Source: Clostridium celatum DSM 1785
GTDB lineage: Bacteria > Bacillota > Clostridia > Clostridiales > Clostridiaceae
Direction of reading: 5' to 3'
DNA: 64,000 nucleotides
Assembly (NCBI RefSeq): GCF_000320405.1
Contig: NZ_KB291715.1
Coordinates: 1 to 64,000, forward strand
This document shows, piece by piece, positions 1-8,233 of this stretch; the first letter of the stretch is position 1, and every line of letters starts with the position of its first letter. Both the position numbers and the translations under genes were made by a program. The notes below the pieces were generated by a model. That model was given only the letters and a program-made list of their open reading frames with translations, was not told the DNA's origin and did not search any database.

Positions 1-31
1 GGTGGTGTCTTGACCGCTTGACCAAGGGGCC
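1..31 (-). tRNA. tRNA-Glu, 5' part only (runs off the left edge)
   Basis: Read on the minus strand, the first 31 bases begin GGCCCCTTGGTCAAGCGG and continue AAGACACCACC. This matches the acceptor stem, D-arm and 5' anticodon arm of bacterial tRNA-Glu. The anticodon and the 3' half lie outside the window, so the identity rests on similarity of the 5' half alone. A promoter sits just upstream at 63-91, as expected for the first gene of a tRNA run continuing to the left. Confidence 0.75.
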
Positions 32-62
32 TTGCTGTCACCGTCTGCTGACTACTTTTCAT

Positions 63-91
63 ATGTTACACTATCATTAGACAAAAGTCAA
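63..91 (-). promoter_or_regulatory. Promoter of the tRNA-Glu gene
   Basis: On the minus strand TTGACT (86-91) and TAACAT (63-68) are separated by 17 bases, a good housekeeping sigma-A arrangement. Transcription would start about 25 bases before the tRNA 5' end. The rest of 92-222 is AT-rich, and I see no gene or clear structure in it. Confidence 0.7.
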
Positions 92-222
92 CATATTTTT
101 TAAATTTTTTTTATATTTTTTTACGTGTAAGTAAAAGTGCATCCCTAAGAATTAAAATATAACTAACCTATAAAATATTAAGCTGACTATAAAAATGATT
201 TTAAATATACATTATAAACTTA

Positions 223-1035
223 TCATTTAATATTAATAATTTTAGGATTTCTATTTTCAAATTCACAATAATGCTTGAAACCTGCTTCTAACAATATTTC
301 TTTTCCTTCTTTAAAATTTTCTCCTATATCATGCTTATTGTGTGAATCACTACCTAATGTAATTATTTCTCCACCAAATTTTTTATACATCTTTATATGG
401 TCAAGATTGGGAAACTGCTTTCCATAAGACTGCCTAAACCCTGATACATTTACTTCAATCCCAATATTACTAGTAGAAGCTAATCTCAGCATTTCATATA
501 TTATATCATTATATTTTGACATATCTATCTTAATTTTAAATATTCCTTCTATATATCTAAGTGGATATGTTATATGTCCAATTACATCAAAATTTCCCCA
601 TCTTACCATATCATAATATTCTTCATAATACTTAATAAGTAATTCATCTATCCTATGGGTAAAATCCCATTCTTTCATAAAATAAAAATCTTTTTCATCT
701 TTAACGTTATGCATTGAACCTATGATAAAGTCATAATTATACTTATTTATTACCTCTTCTGCTATCTTTAAGTTTTGTAGGGGTTGCCCAAGTTCAACAC
801 CAGCTCTAACACTTACCTTATGTTTATATTTTTCTTTTGCACATATAGCCTCTTCATATGATTTCTTTATGCACTTTTCCATATGATCATTATATTCATT
901 TACATCTAAGTGATCTGTGATACAGAAGCCATTAATTTCTTTTTTTATAGCATATTTACATATATCCTCTATACTATCAGTTGCATCAAAAGAATTATTA
1001 GAATGTACATGACTATCAAATATATAGTTGTCCAT
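223..1035 (-). CDS. PHP-domain phosphatase, histidinol-phosphatase (HisK/HisJ) family
   Basis: This 270-residue protein belongs to the PHP superfamily of metal-dependent phosphoesterases, and its length fits the HisJ/HisK histidinol-phosphatases. Metal-binding motifs are visible in order: DSHVHSNNSFD (about 8-18), ITDHLD (about 39), GVELGQP (about 78), GSMHN (about 106), GHITYP (about 153) and LGSDSH (about 228). No other histidine-biosynthesis gene is in the window. It is the last gene of the minus-strand run that begins at the MerR regulator, 25 bases after the dipeptidase gene. The substrate could therefore be histidinol phosphate or another phosphate ester. The family is secure; the exact reaction is not. 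Confidence 0.8.
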   Translation of the reverse strand: MDNYIFDSHVHSNNSFDATDSIEDICKYAIKKEINGFCITDHLDVNEYNDHMEKCIKKSYEEAICAKEKYKHKVSVRAGVELGQPLQNLKIAEEVINKYNYDFIIGSMHNVKDEKDFYFMKEWDFTHRIDELLIKYYEEYYDMVRWGNFDVIGHITYPLRYIEGIFKIKIDMSKYNDIIYEMLRLASTSNIGIEVNVSGFRQSYGKQFPNLDHIKMYKKFGGEIITLGSDSHNKHDIGENFKEGKEILLEAGFKHYCEFENRNPKIINIK

Positions 1036-1060
1036 TTTATTACCTTCTTGCTTAATCTAT

Positions 1061-2032
1061 TTACCCTATTATGTCTTTTATAGTTCTATATGCATTTTTA
1101 TATGCAAACTTCTCTATAAAATCATACTTAAATCCATAGGCATTCATCTTTTCAAATAATAATGGCATTTTACTAACAGAATCAATTTCAAGATTTCCAT
1201 GTATACCATCGAAATCTGTTCCTATGCATACACAATCTTCTCCACCTACATTAATTATATGCTCTATGTGCTCTATCATATATTGAATCTTACTTTCTTT
1301 ATTCTCATCATTTAATTCTCTATTATCTAAGAACTTAGGACAAAAATTAATCCCTATAACGCCACCCTTATTTGCTATAATGGTAATCATATCATCTGTA
1401 AGATTTCTACTATGATTTGTAATACTTCTAGAATTAGAATGTGATGCAACAAATGGTTTTTTTGATAAATTAGCTACATCATAAAATCCCCCATCTGATA
1501 AATGGGAAACATCTATAATCATTCCTAAATCATTCATATATTGAACCGCTTCTTTTCCAAAGTAAGTTAATCCACATTTCATTATATTTATATCATCGGA
1601 ATTTGGACTACCAAAGCAATTTTTATTATTCCATGTTAAAGAAATTAATCTTATTCCTAAATCATAATATCTCTTAATATTTTCTAATTTTCCATCAATA
1701 CATCTACCATCTTCTATAGTTAAAATAGCACTTATTTTATTTTGTTTTTCATTTTTTATTATATCATTAAATGAATAAGCTACTGATAGTATATCACTAT
1801 GATTCTTAACTGTATTATTAAAAATATTAAGTAGGCTTAGTATATACTCTTCATCTGAAATTCCTTCTTTCTCATCATCTGGAACTAAATATATAGCAAA
1901 AAACTGTGCCATTGAATTAACTTTTTTTAATCTATTGATATCTAATGATGTTTTATCTAGTTTATATATATCATTATTTCCATCAAAGTAAGCTCTACTT
2001 AAAGTATCACAGTGCATATCTATATATTTCAT
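1061..2032 (-). CDS. Membrane dipeptidase, peptidase family M19
   Basis: The 323-residue protein carries the renal-dipeptidase (M19) zinc-site motifs: DMHCDT at 5-10, TIEDGR near 104, IDVSHLSD near 172, FVASHSNSR near 193 and IGTDFDG near 268. M19 enzymes hydrolyse dipeptides, often with a D-residue at the C-terminal position, and some bacterial members act on small peptide-like metabolites. There is no signal peptide, so it should be cytosolic. It lies 47 bases downstream of the AMP-ligase gene in the same direction, so it may trim or detoxify a product or precursor of that pathway, or simply share its transcript. The family call is firm and the pathway link is inference. Confidence 0.88.
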   Translation of the reverse strand: MKYIDMHCDTLSRAYFDGNNDIYKLDKTSLDINRLKKVNSMAQFFAIYLVPDDEKEGISDEEYILSLLNIFNNTVKNHSDILSVAYSFNDIIKNEKQNKISAILTIEDGRCIDGKLENIKRYYDLGIRLISLTWNNKNCFGSPNSDDINIMKCGLTYFGKEAVQYMNDLGMIIDVSHLSDGGFYDVANLSKKPFVASHSNSRSITNHSRNLTDDMITIIANKGGVIGINFCPKFLDNRELNDENKESKIQYMIEHIEHIINVGGEDCVCIGTDFDGIHGNLEIDSVSKMPLLFEKMNAYGFKYDFIEKFAYKNAYRTIKDIIG

Positions 2033-2079
2033 AAAACTCCCCTATTTACTAATAATGCTTACTTAATAAATTTATTCAT

Positions 2080-3606
2080 TTATACCTTTGTATATTCTCT
2101 TTTTATCTTTTTAGACGTAGTTTTTTCAAATTCTGTATCTCTTATTATAACCATCCCTATTCTCTTATACGTTGGTAATTCACAATTATATTTATCCACT
2201 AAATTTCTAATTTCATTTTCTATATCATTTATTCCATTATTATTTGCATATTCATAGTCTGGAAGTATTTCTGCTTTTATTATATTTTTATATTCACTTA
2301 CTAAGATTTCTTTAATTAATCTACTTTTACTAAGTTCATTTTCTAACTCTTCTGGTGAAACATTTTCTCCATTAGATAATATGATAAGGTTTTTCTTTCT
2401 TCCTGTTATAAAAACAAAGTTATCTTCATCAATATATCCTAAATCTCCAGTTTTAAGCCATCCATCAACTAATGCTTCTTCTGTTTCTTTAGGCATTTTA
2501 TAATACCCCATCATTACACTAGAGCCTCTTACCCAAATTTCTTCATCAATAATTTTAGCTTCACAATTTGATATAAGTTTACCTACAGATTCTCGTTTAA
2601 ATTCACAATTATTATTTGTACTAATTACTGGAGAACACTCTGTCATACCATATCCTTGTATTACCTCAATTCCAAAATCATTCATGCCATCTATAATCTC
2701 TGGATTTAAATATGCTCCTCCACTATATATTGTTTTTAAGTTTCCGCCTAAGGCTACCTTTGCCACAACTTCTTTACATATATCTTTGCTTTCATCAATA
2801 AGTTTGTTATATAAAGATTCAATAATCATTGGAACAAGGCACATAACTTGTGGTTTAAACAATTTTAAATTTTTTAAAACTCTCATCACAGAATCATTTA
2901 TACAAATACATAATCCTAAATGTATTCCTTTAAGAATATCCATAGTGAAACAAAATACATGATTTATAGGTAATACAGTCATTGATACCGTTCCCGCTTT
3001 TAGTTGCACATCAAAAGCAATTGCATTATCTGTTAGATTTCTATGATTTAGCATTACTCCTTTACTTTTCCCTGTAGTTCCTGAAGTAAATAATATTGTA
3101 CAAAGTTTTTCTTCATCAATCTCTATATGAAAGCTTGATCTATTCTCAGCCATTAACTCATTTAGTGATAATGCAAATTCGGTATTAAGCTTTTCATTCA
3201 TTGAAATTATATACTTTACATTATGTGATTTTTCCTTTATCCTCTCAGCTACATCATGTCTTATTTCATCATATATTAAAATTTCTGCATCCGATCTCTC
3301 TATTAATTCACATATATCATCAGCTGGCAGCTGAACATCTATTGGAACTATAACCCCTCCTGAATTAACTACTCCAAAATAACTAACAATCCACGGATAT
3401 GATGTTTGTCCTACTATAGCTACATGTTTCCCTATCATATTTAGGCTTTTTAAAGCATTACTTACAGCTTCACTATCATTTTTTAAATCATTATATGACT
3501 TCTCATCAACTTCATTTTTGTTAATTTTATATTTAAAAGCAATATTATCGCCATAATTCTTTGCTGCAAAATCTATTATATCCCTCATATTTTTAATGTT
3601 ATTCAT
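2080..3606 (-). CDS. AMP-dependent acyl ligase / adenylation enzyme (ANL superfamily)
   Basis: This 508-residue ANL enzyme shows the core motifs in order: LFTSGTTGKSKG (172-183, phosphate loop), YGMTECSP (319-326), KTGDLGYID (385-393), GRKKN (402-406) and a C-terminal SKKIKR holding the probable catalytic lysine. The YGMTECSP motif resembles fatty-acyl and aryl ligases more than amino-acid adenylation domains. It starts 3 bases after the phosphopantetheinyl transferase gene and lies close to a free-standing carrier protein. The likely job is to activate a carboxylic acid as acyl-AMP and load it on that carrier, or on CoA. The substrate cannot be read from the sequence. Confidence 0.85.
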   Translation of the reverse strand: MNNIKNMRDIIDFAAKNYGDNIAFKYKINKNEVDEKSYNDLKNDSEAVSNALKSLNMIGKHVAIVGQTSYPWIVSYFGVVNSGGVIVPIDVQLPADDICELIERSDAEILIYDEIRHDVAERIKEKSHNVKYIISMNEKLNTEFALSLNELMAENRSSFHIEIDEEKLCTILFTSGTTGKSKGVMLNHRNLTDNAIAFDVQLKAGTVSMTVLPINHVFCFTMDILKGIHLGLCICINDSVMRVLKNLKLFKPQVMCLVPMIIESLYNKLIDESKDICKEVVAKVALGGNLKTIYSGGAYLNPEIIDGMNDFGIEVIQGYGMTECSPVISTNNNCEFKRESVGKLISNCEAKIIDEEIWVRGSSVMMGYYKMPKETEEALVDGWLKTGDLGYIDEDNFVFITGRKKNLIILSNGENVSPEELENELSKSRLIKEILVSEYKNIIKAEILPDYEYANNNGINDIENEIRNLVDKYNCELPTYKRIGMVIIRDTEFEKTTSKKIKREYTKV

Positions 3607-3609
3607 AAC

Positions 3610-4185
3610 CTAAACCTCCCAAGTTATTGACACTATATATTTATTATTGTTAAAAATTAAACTTTCTTGTTTGAATAAAAAGCCTATTTTATTACAAATA
3701 ATATTTTTATCCTTAATACTAAATTCAATATTTTGCATACCATAAGATAGTCCAGTTCCAATAGCTTTTAAAAAACTCTCTTTTAATGTCCATAATTTAA
3801 AAAAATATTCTTTTTTATTATTAGCAGATAATAAATCTATTAATTCATTGTTTGTTAATACTTTTCTTATAATGCTTTTTTTAAATTCCTTTATATCCTC
3901 TATATCTATTCCTACATTTTTATTGCTTATTATTACAACTACAATATTATTGCAATGACTTATATTAAAATTAATACTACTATTTTTTAAATATGGTTTA
4001 CCATTTAAGCTACTACAATAATTTTCTCTTGCATTTTTTACATTAAATATTTCTTCTAACTTTTCATCTAATAAATTTATTCCTGCATCATGCATTATTT
4101 TATTTTGTTCTAATTTGGATATTCCCTTCTTTAAAGGAATCTGTTTATAGAAAATTTTATACTTGTAGGGCTGTAATATACTCAA
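3610..4185 (-). CDS. 4'-phosphopantetheinyl transferase, Sfp type
   Basis: This 191-residue enzyme has both signature motifs of Sfp-type transferases: GIDIE at 92-96 (magnesium-binding acidic residues) and WTLKESFLK at 132-140. It would move 4'-phosphopantetheine from CoA to the conserved serine of a carrier protein. It overlaps the end of the carrier-protein gene by 29 bases and appears to start at a TTG, so the two are probably translationally coupled. The gene is separate from any fatty-acid-synthase acpS, which supports a dedicated role in activating the neighbouring carrier. Confidence 0.88.
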   Translation of the reverse strand: MSILQPYKYKIFYKQIPLKKGISKLEQNKIMHDAGINLLDEKLEEIFNVKNARENYCSSLNGKPYLKNSSINFNISHCNNIVVVIISNKNVGIDIEDIKEFKKSIIRKVLTNNELIDLLSANNKKEYFFKLWTLKESFLKAIGTGLSYGMQNIEFSIKDKNIICNKIGFLFKQESLIFNNNKYIVSITWEV

Positions 4186-4384
4186 TTATGTCCCCTATAG
4201 TATTTACTTTAGCTACTTCTCTCTCATTTACTTCTACATCAAACTCTTCTTCTAAATCACCTACCAAAGTCATAAATTCATACGAATTCAATCCTAAATC
4301 TTCAACTAATTTTGATTCAACTGTAATATCTTCTCTTGCTACTTCTACATATTCACTCAATAACTCTCTTAATTTTTCTAACAT
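4157..4384 (-). CDS. Acyl carrier protein (phosphopantetheine attachment protein)
   Basis: The 75-residue acidic protein has the carrier-protein attachment motif LGLNS, with the modified serine at residue 34, followed by a typical helix. The usual Asp before this serine is replaced by Asn. It sits between the condensation-domain gene (16-base gap) and the phosphopantetheinyl transferase (overlapping). No fatty-acid-synthase genes are nearby, so this is most likely a dedicated carrier for the acid activated by the adjacent AMP-ligase rather than the housekeeping AcpP. Confidence 0.88.
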   Translation of the reverse strand: MLEKLRELLSEYVEVAREDITVESKLVEDLGLNSYEFMTLVGDLEEEFDVEVNEREVAKVNTIGDIIEYITALQV

Positions 4385-4400
4385 ACTATACTAAACTCCT

Positions 4401-5816
4401 TTAAACCATTTCTATAATTTCGCCTACTGTTTTATCTTTATTCTCTATTCCTGTAAATAAAATTTTACATAAATAATAATACATATACTCTAACTTTTCT
4501 GTTGTTACTCTGCCTGTTTGATATTCAAAATTAAAATCTAATCCATTATCACTAGCACGATGCATAACTGTAAGATATAAAGCATGTGCACAAGCACCAT
4601 TAGAATACCAATTAGTTTTATAATCAATACTTTCAAAGCTAACTGTTTGTCCTGGTCTTTGTTTTAAATCATTTTTAGTTAAAGGTTGATAAGTCAAGCT
4701 AAGTGGTTCATACGTCTCCCCAGGCAAATTATTGTAAAACATTCTTCTATATTCTAAACATTTTACTGGATCATAATTTGAATGCCTAAATAGTTTATTT
4801 TGTTCTTTTCTTATTTCCTCTAATCCTTCCATAAAAGTCATATCTCTTTTAACTATTGTTCTACATGGAAAACAATGCACTCTAGTTCCCCCTGATAGCT
4901 TTTCACTTAAAGTTGCTCTTCTTGCTATTGTTGACATTATAGAAACATCATCTTCATCATTAAACTTTTGAAGGTATGTTCTAAGCCCCATAATAAGTAA
5001 ACAAACCATTGGAATTTTATTTTCTTCACAGAATCTTTCTAATAAATGAGAAGGGTGTGCTTCTAAGTTAAAAATTGTTATATTAGCATCTACGTTGTTG
5101 CTAGTATTAATTACTGATCTTAAATTCTCACTATCTCTTTGTAATCTTTCTAATCGTAGTCTTTCTTTTCCTTCTATATCATTAAATATTGGTTCTTTAC
5201 ACTCTATTAATTCTTTAAAAAATTTTTCATCTCTTTCTTTAGCTTTGTTTCCTAATTCATATGTCAAATCTTTCTCTATTTGTTCAATATATGAAGCCAT
5301 TTCTCTTGGATATGGAATGCCTTCATATTTTAAATGACAATATATTTCAATAATATCTTTCATAAATACTATTAAAGATTGTGCATCCATAGTCATATGA
5401 TCTACCAATAAATAAATTCCTTTATATCCTTCTGGCATTGATATCATAACAACTTTATTTAATGGTTTATTTTCTCTCTCAAAAGGTGTTTCTGTCCATT
5501 CTCTCATTTTCTTTTCAGCATCTTCTACTTTCCAATGTGAAAATTCAAAAAATTCTATATATCTAGTTTCTTTTTCTGCAACATATTGCATTACATTTCC
5601 AGATTCATCATGAACAAATCTAATTCTCATTGCTTCACATCTTTCATATGCCCTATATACTGCTTCTCTTAAAACTTCAAAATCAATATCTTCCTTTATA
5701 GTTAAACTAGTTCCTATATTTAATACTTGTTTTTTAGGACAATAAGTTAAAGTATAAAAATGTAATTTTTGTGCAGCTGTTAATGGATACAACTTAATAT
5801 CTTTTTCTTTTATCAT
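4401..5816 (-). CDS. Stand-alone condensation-domain protein (NRPS C-domain/acyltransferase-like)
   Basis: This 471-residue protein has the length and fold signature of a single condensation domain. The active-site motif reads DHMTMDA: the catalytic His (H140) and structural Asp (D144) of HHxxxDG are present, but the first His is Asp. The opening YPLTAAQ resembles the start of condensation domains, and the C-terminal half contains SLTYQPL and VSFESIDYK segments. It would join an acyl group on the carrier to an amine or alcohol acceptor. It overlaps the upstream hydrolase gene by 23 bases. No adenylation or thioesterase domain is fused, so the system is fully split into single-domain proteins. 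Confidence 0.8.
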   Translation of the reverse strand: MIKEKDIKLYPLTAAQKLHFYTLTYCPKKQVLNIGTSLTIKEDIDFEVLREAVYRAYERCEAMRIRFVHDESGNVMQYVAEKETRYIEFFEFSHWKVEDAEKKMREWTETPFERENKPLNKVVMISMPEGYKGIYLLVDHMTMDAQSLIVFMKDIIEIYCHLKYEGIPYPREMASYIEQIEKDLTYELGNKAKERDEKFFKELIECKEPIFNDIEGKERLRLERLQRDSENLRSVINTSNNVDANITIFNLEAHPSHLLERFCEENKIPMVCLLIMGLRTYLQKFNDEDDVSIMSTIARRATLSEKLSGGTRVHCFPCRTIVKRDMTFMEGLEEIRKEQNKLFRHSNYDPVKCLEYRRMFYNNLPGETYEPLSLTYQPLTKNDLKQRPGQTVSFESIDYKTNWYSNGACAHALYLTVMHRASDNGLDFNFEYQTGRVTTEKLEYMYYYLCKILFTGIENKDKTVGEIIEMV

Positions 5817-6783
5817 TATTACCCGCTCCTATTTCATCTAATATATATTTACTAATAAATTTTTTTATATTTTCTTCATAAATTTCAGTTTCTTTATAAT
5901 ACGATTCAGCATGTCCAGCTTCTTTAACTATTAATATTTCCTTGTCTGAATGACAATTATCATATATATCATGACACATTCTACATGGAACAAAAGTATC
6001 ATTAGCTCCATGAATAAATAATATTGGTACAGTAGCTCGTCTTACTTCTATATCTGCATTACACTCTTTAAAATTATATCCAGCCATTTTTTTACACATA
6101 TTACTTACAATATTTATAACTGGAAACGGAGGAATATGATACATATTTTTTAAAACGTCACTAAAAACTTCCCATGGCGATGTAAATGCACAATCAGAAA
6201 TAATAAATTTAACATTATTAGGTAAATGCAATCCACTTGCCATAACTACAGTGGCTCCTCCCATGGATATTCCGTGAAGTAAGATCTGACACTCTTCTCC
6301 AAACTTTTCAACCACATAATTAATCCATTTTAATACATCCATTCTATCTAAGCATCCAAAGCCTATATACTTACCATCACTTTCTCCATGTGCTCTTGCA
6401 TCCACCATTAATATATTAAAATCATTTTCCTTATAAAATTTTGATATTGCAGCAAAATCACTTGTTGCTCCTTTACTTGAATATCCATGAAAACAAATTA
6501 CTGTTTTTTTTGAATTCTCATTTGGAACTAAAACACCATGAAGTCTTAAGCCATCATCTGAAGTTATATATACATCTTCTCTTTCTTGAAGCATTAGCCA
6601 CGCTTTTCTTTCTTTAATAAAAGGAATATAGTTATCCCAATTAGTTCCAGACATCTTTTGTGTTCTTTCAGTTTTTACATTCTTTCTTATTAAGACTCTT
6701 TCTAATAGATATCTTGCCATAACTACTTCTGTTAAAGCTGCTAACCCAATTATTCCAGCACCAATAAATAACCTTTTGCTCAT
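5794..6783 (-). CDS. Membrane-anchored alpha/beta hydrolase
   Basis: The 329-residue protein starts with an N-terminal hydrophobic helix (about 5-25), followed by an alpha/beta-hydrolase fold. Visible elements are the oxyanion strand FHGYSSKG (about 98), nucleophile elbow GISMGG with Ser173, Asp262 in HGANDTFV and His291 in EAGHAES, a complete triad. This resembles the YqkD/BAAT-like serine hydrolases, not a type II thioesterase. As the first enzyme gene after the MerR regulator, and overlapping the condensation gene, it may release or modify the product at the membrane. The substrate is unknown. Confidence 0.8.
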   Translation of the reverse strand: MSKRLFIGAGIIGLAALTEVVMARYLLERVLIRKNVKTERTQKMSGTNWDNYIPFIKERKAWLMLQEREDVYITSDDGLRLHGVLVPNENSKKTVICFHGYSSKGATSDFAAISKFYKENDFNILMVDARAHGESDGKYIGFGCLDRMDVLKWINYVVEKFGEECQILLHGISMGGATVVMASGLHLPNNVKFIISDCAFTSPWEVFSDVLKNMYHIPPFPVINIVSNMCKKMAGYNFKECNADIEVRRATVPILFIHGANDTFVPCRMCHDIYDNCHSDKEILIVKEAGHAESYYKETEIYEENIKKFISKYILDEIGAGNNDKRKRY

Positions 6784-6810
6784 ATTTCCCCCTTATTCTT
6801 AAATAAATTG

Positions 6811-7206
6811 CTATTTCAAATTCAATAAATCTTCATCATCTATTAAGTCTGCTATTGCTTCATCATATTGACATAATTTTTTAGATGCTAATTCTAAATT
6901 TGACATTATACCTTGAACTTTTTTTCTAACATAATCTCTATATCTAATCATAAGTTCCCTTCTTTGTTCTATAGTCTTATCACCTTGTAAAAAAAGATTT
7001 ATATATTCTCTTATATTAGAAATTGGCATATCAATATCTCTAAGACTTATTAGCAGTCTAATCCACTCTAAGTCCTCTTCAGTATATTTTCGCACTCCAT
7101 TTTCATCTTTTTTTATAAAGGGAGTTAGTCCTTCTTTGTCATAATATCTAAGAGTATGTATAGAAACATTAAGCTTTTCTGCTGCTTCTTTTATCAAATA
7201 TTTCAT
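6811..7206 (-). CDS. MerR-family transcriptional regulator
   Basis: The 131-residue protein has the MerR winged helix-turn-helix at its N-terminus (YLIKEAAEKLNVSIHTLRYYD), followed by the wing and a coiled dimerisation helix (about 80-120). The effector domain is short and has no metal-binding Cys pattern, so it probably senses an organic molecule or stress rather than Hg, Zn or Cu. It is the first gene of the acyl-carrier operon. Its own promoter has the 19-base spacer and palindrome expected of a MerR-controlled promoter, which implies autoregulation of the whole run. Confidence 0.88.
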   Translation of the reverse strand: MKYLIKEAAEKLNVSIHTLRYYDKEGLTPFIKKDENGVRKYTEEDLEWIRLLISLRDIDMPISNIREYINLFLQGDKTIEQRRELMIRYRDYVRKKVQGIMSNLELASKKLCQYDEAIADLIDDEDLLNLK

Positions 7207-7225
7207 TTTATCCCTCCTAATGGTA

Positions 7226-7256
7226 ATTATAAATACTAGAGTGCACTCTATGTCAA
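7226..7256 (-). promoter_or_regulatory. MerR-type promoter with operator in a 19-bp spacer
   Basis: On the minus strand TTGACA (7251-7256) and TATAAT (7226-7231) are both perfect matches but stand 19 bases apart, the long spacing typical of MerR-activated promoters. The spacer contains a perfect 14-base palindrome, TAGAGTGCACTCTA (7237-7250). A ribosome-binding site (AGGAGGG) follows just before the MerR start codon. The operator is most likely bound by the adjacent MerR protein. Confidence 0.85.
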
Positions 7257-7385
7257 ATCTTATATTAATCCATATAATTACATTTTCCTCTTTATTATTA
7301 CAATATTCTTTAGGATATTTTTAATAAATTTAATATTATTTGTCATTTAAACCTTTACTTAAATATGTAAATATTTTTTAATAAA

Positions 7386-7423
7386 TAAAAAAAAGATGAT
7401 GTATTACAAAAAAATATCATCAC
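7386..7423 (-). terminator. Intrinsic terminator of the amino-acid ABC operon
   Basis: On the minus strand a hairpin with GATGAT/ATCATC arms (7395-7421) is followed by an unbroken run of T. It lies about 120 bases past the stop of the ATPase gene. Apart from this hairpin and the MerR promoter, I see no gene in 7260-7542. Confidence 0.75.
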
Positions 7424-7542
7424 CTTTCTCAAATACCCTTGTACTATACTTTATTTAAACATTTCTGAAATAATAAAGTTAAACTAGTTTTGATTTATTA
7501 TTTATTTTTTCTATTAATCATAATCGTAACTAAACTAATCTT

Positions 7543-8223
7543 TTAACTGAATATATCCTTGTGAACAATTTTCCCCTTATCCATAGATATAATTCTATCT
7601 GCTACACTTCTAGCAAAACTCATATCATGAGTAATTATTAAAGTTGTCATTCCCTTTTCACTTACACTTTTTATAAGTTTAGAAACTTCTTCTGTCAAAT
7701 TAGGGTCTAAAGCTGACGTTGGTTCATCAAAACACATAATCTTAGGTTCTAATGCTAATGCTCTACCTATTGCAACCCTTTGCTTTTGCCCTCCTGAAAG
7801 TTCAAAAGGATAATTATTTTCCTTACCTTTTAATCCTAAAAACTCTAATATTTCAGTTGCCTTTTTTATTGCATTACTTTTTCCTTCACCATTAACTCTT
7901 ATTGGAGCTTCAATTATATTTTCTAATACAGTCATATGTGGAAATAAATTAAACCCTTGAAAAACCATTCCTATATCTTTTCTAATTTCTTTTATTTCTT
8001 TTTTCTTAGCTTTATTTCCATCCCTATAAAGATATCTACCATTAATTTTTATACTTCCACTATCTGCATCCTCTAATGCATTTACTATTCTTAATAGTGT
8101 GGTTTTTCCTCCACCAGATGGTCCTACTATAACTACTATTTCACCCTTTTTAACTTGCAAATCTATTTCTTTTAAAACTTCTTCTTTTCCAAATGACTTT
8201 CTTAATCCTTCTATTCTTAACAT
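7543..8223 (-). CDS. Polar amino-acid ABC transporter, ATP-binding protein
   Basis: The 226-residue ATPase shows Walker A GPSGGGKTT (34-42), the Q-loop region VFQGFNLFPHMTVLENI, the signature LSGGQKQR (about 136), Walker B IMCFDEPTSALD (about 157) and the switch His in IITHD. These are typical of the GlnQ/HisP/TcyC family. It ends shortly after KGKIVHKDIFS, about 15-20 residues earlier than most relatives. The following frames do not encode the missing tail, so this looks like a natural short C-terminus. It forms an importer with the two genes upstream. Confidence 0.9.
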   Translation of the reverse strand: MLRIEGLRKSFGKEEVLKEIDLQVKKGEIVVIVGPSGGGKTTLLRIVNALEDADSGSIKINGRYLYRDGNKAKKKEIKEIRKDIGMVFQGFNLFPHMTVLENIIEAPIRVNGEGKSNAIKKATEILEFLGLKGKENNYPFELSGGQKQRVAIGRALALEPKIMCFDEPTSALDPNLTEEVSKLIKSVSEKGMTTLIITHDMSFARSVADRIISMDKGKIVHKDIFS

Positions 8224-8233
8224 AATATATCAC

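Noticed and set aside
7483-7560. Possible frameshift truncating the amino-acid ABC ATPase
   Set aside because: Neither alternative frame after the stop encodes the missing family tail, so a naturally short C-terminus is more likely.
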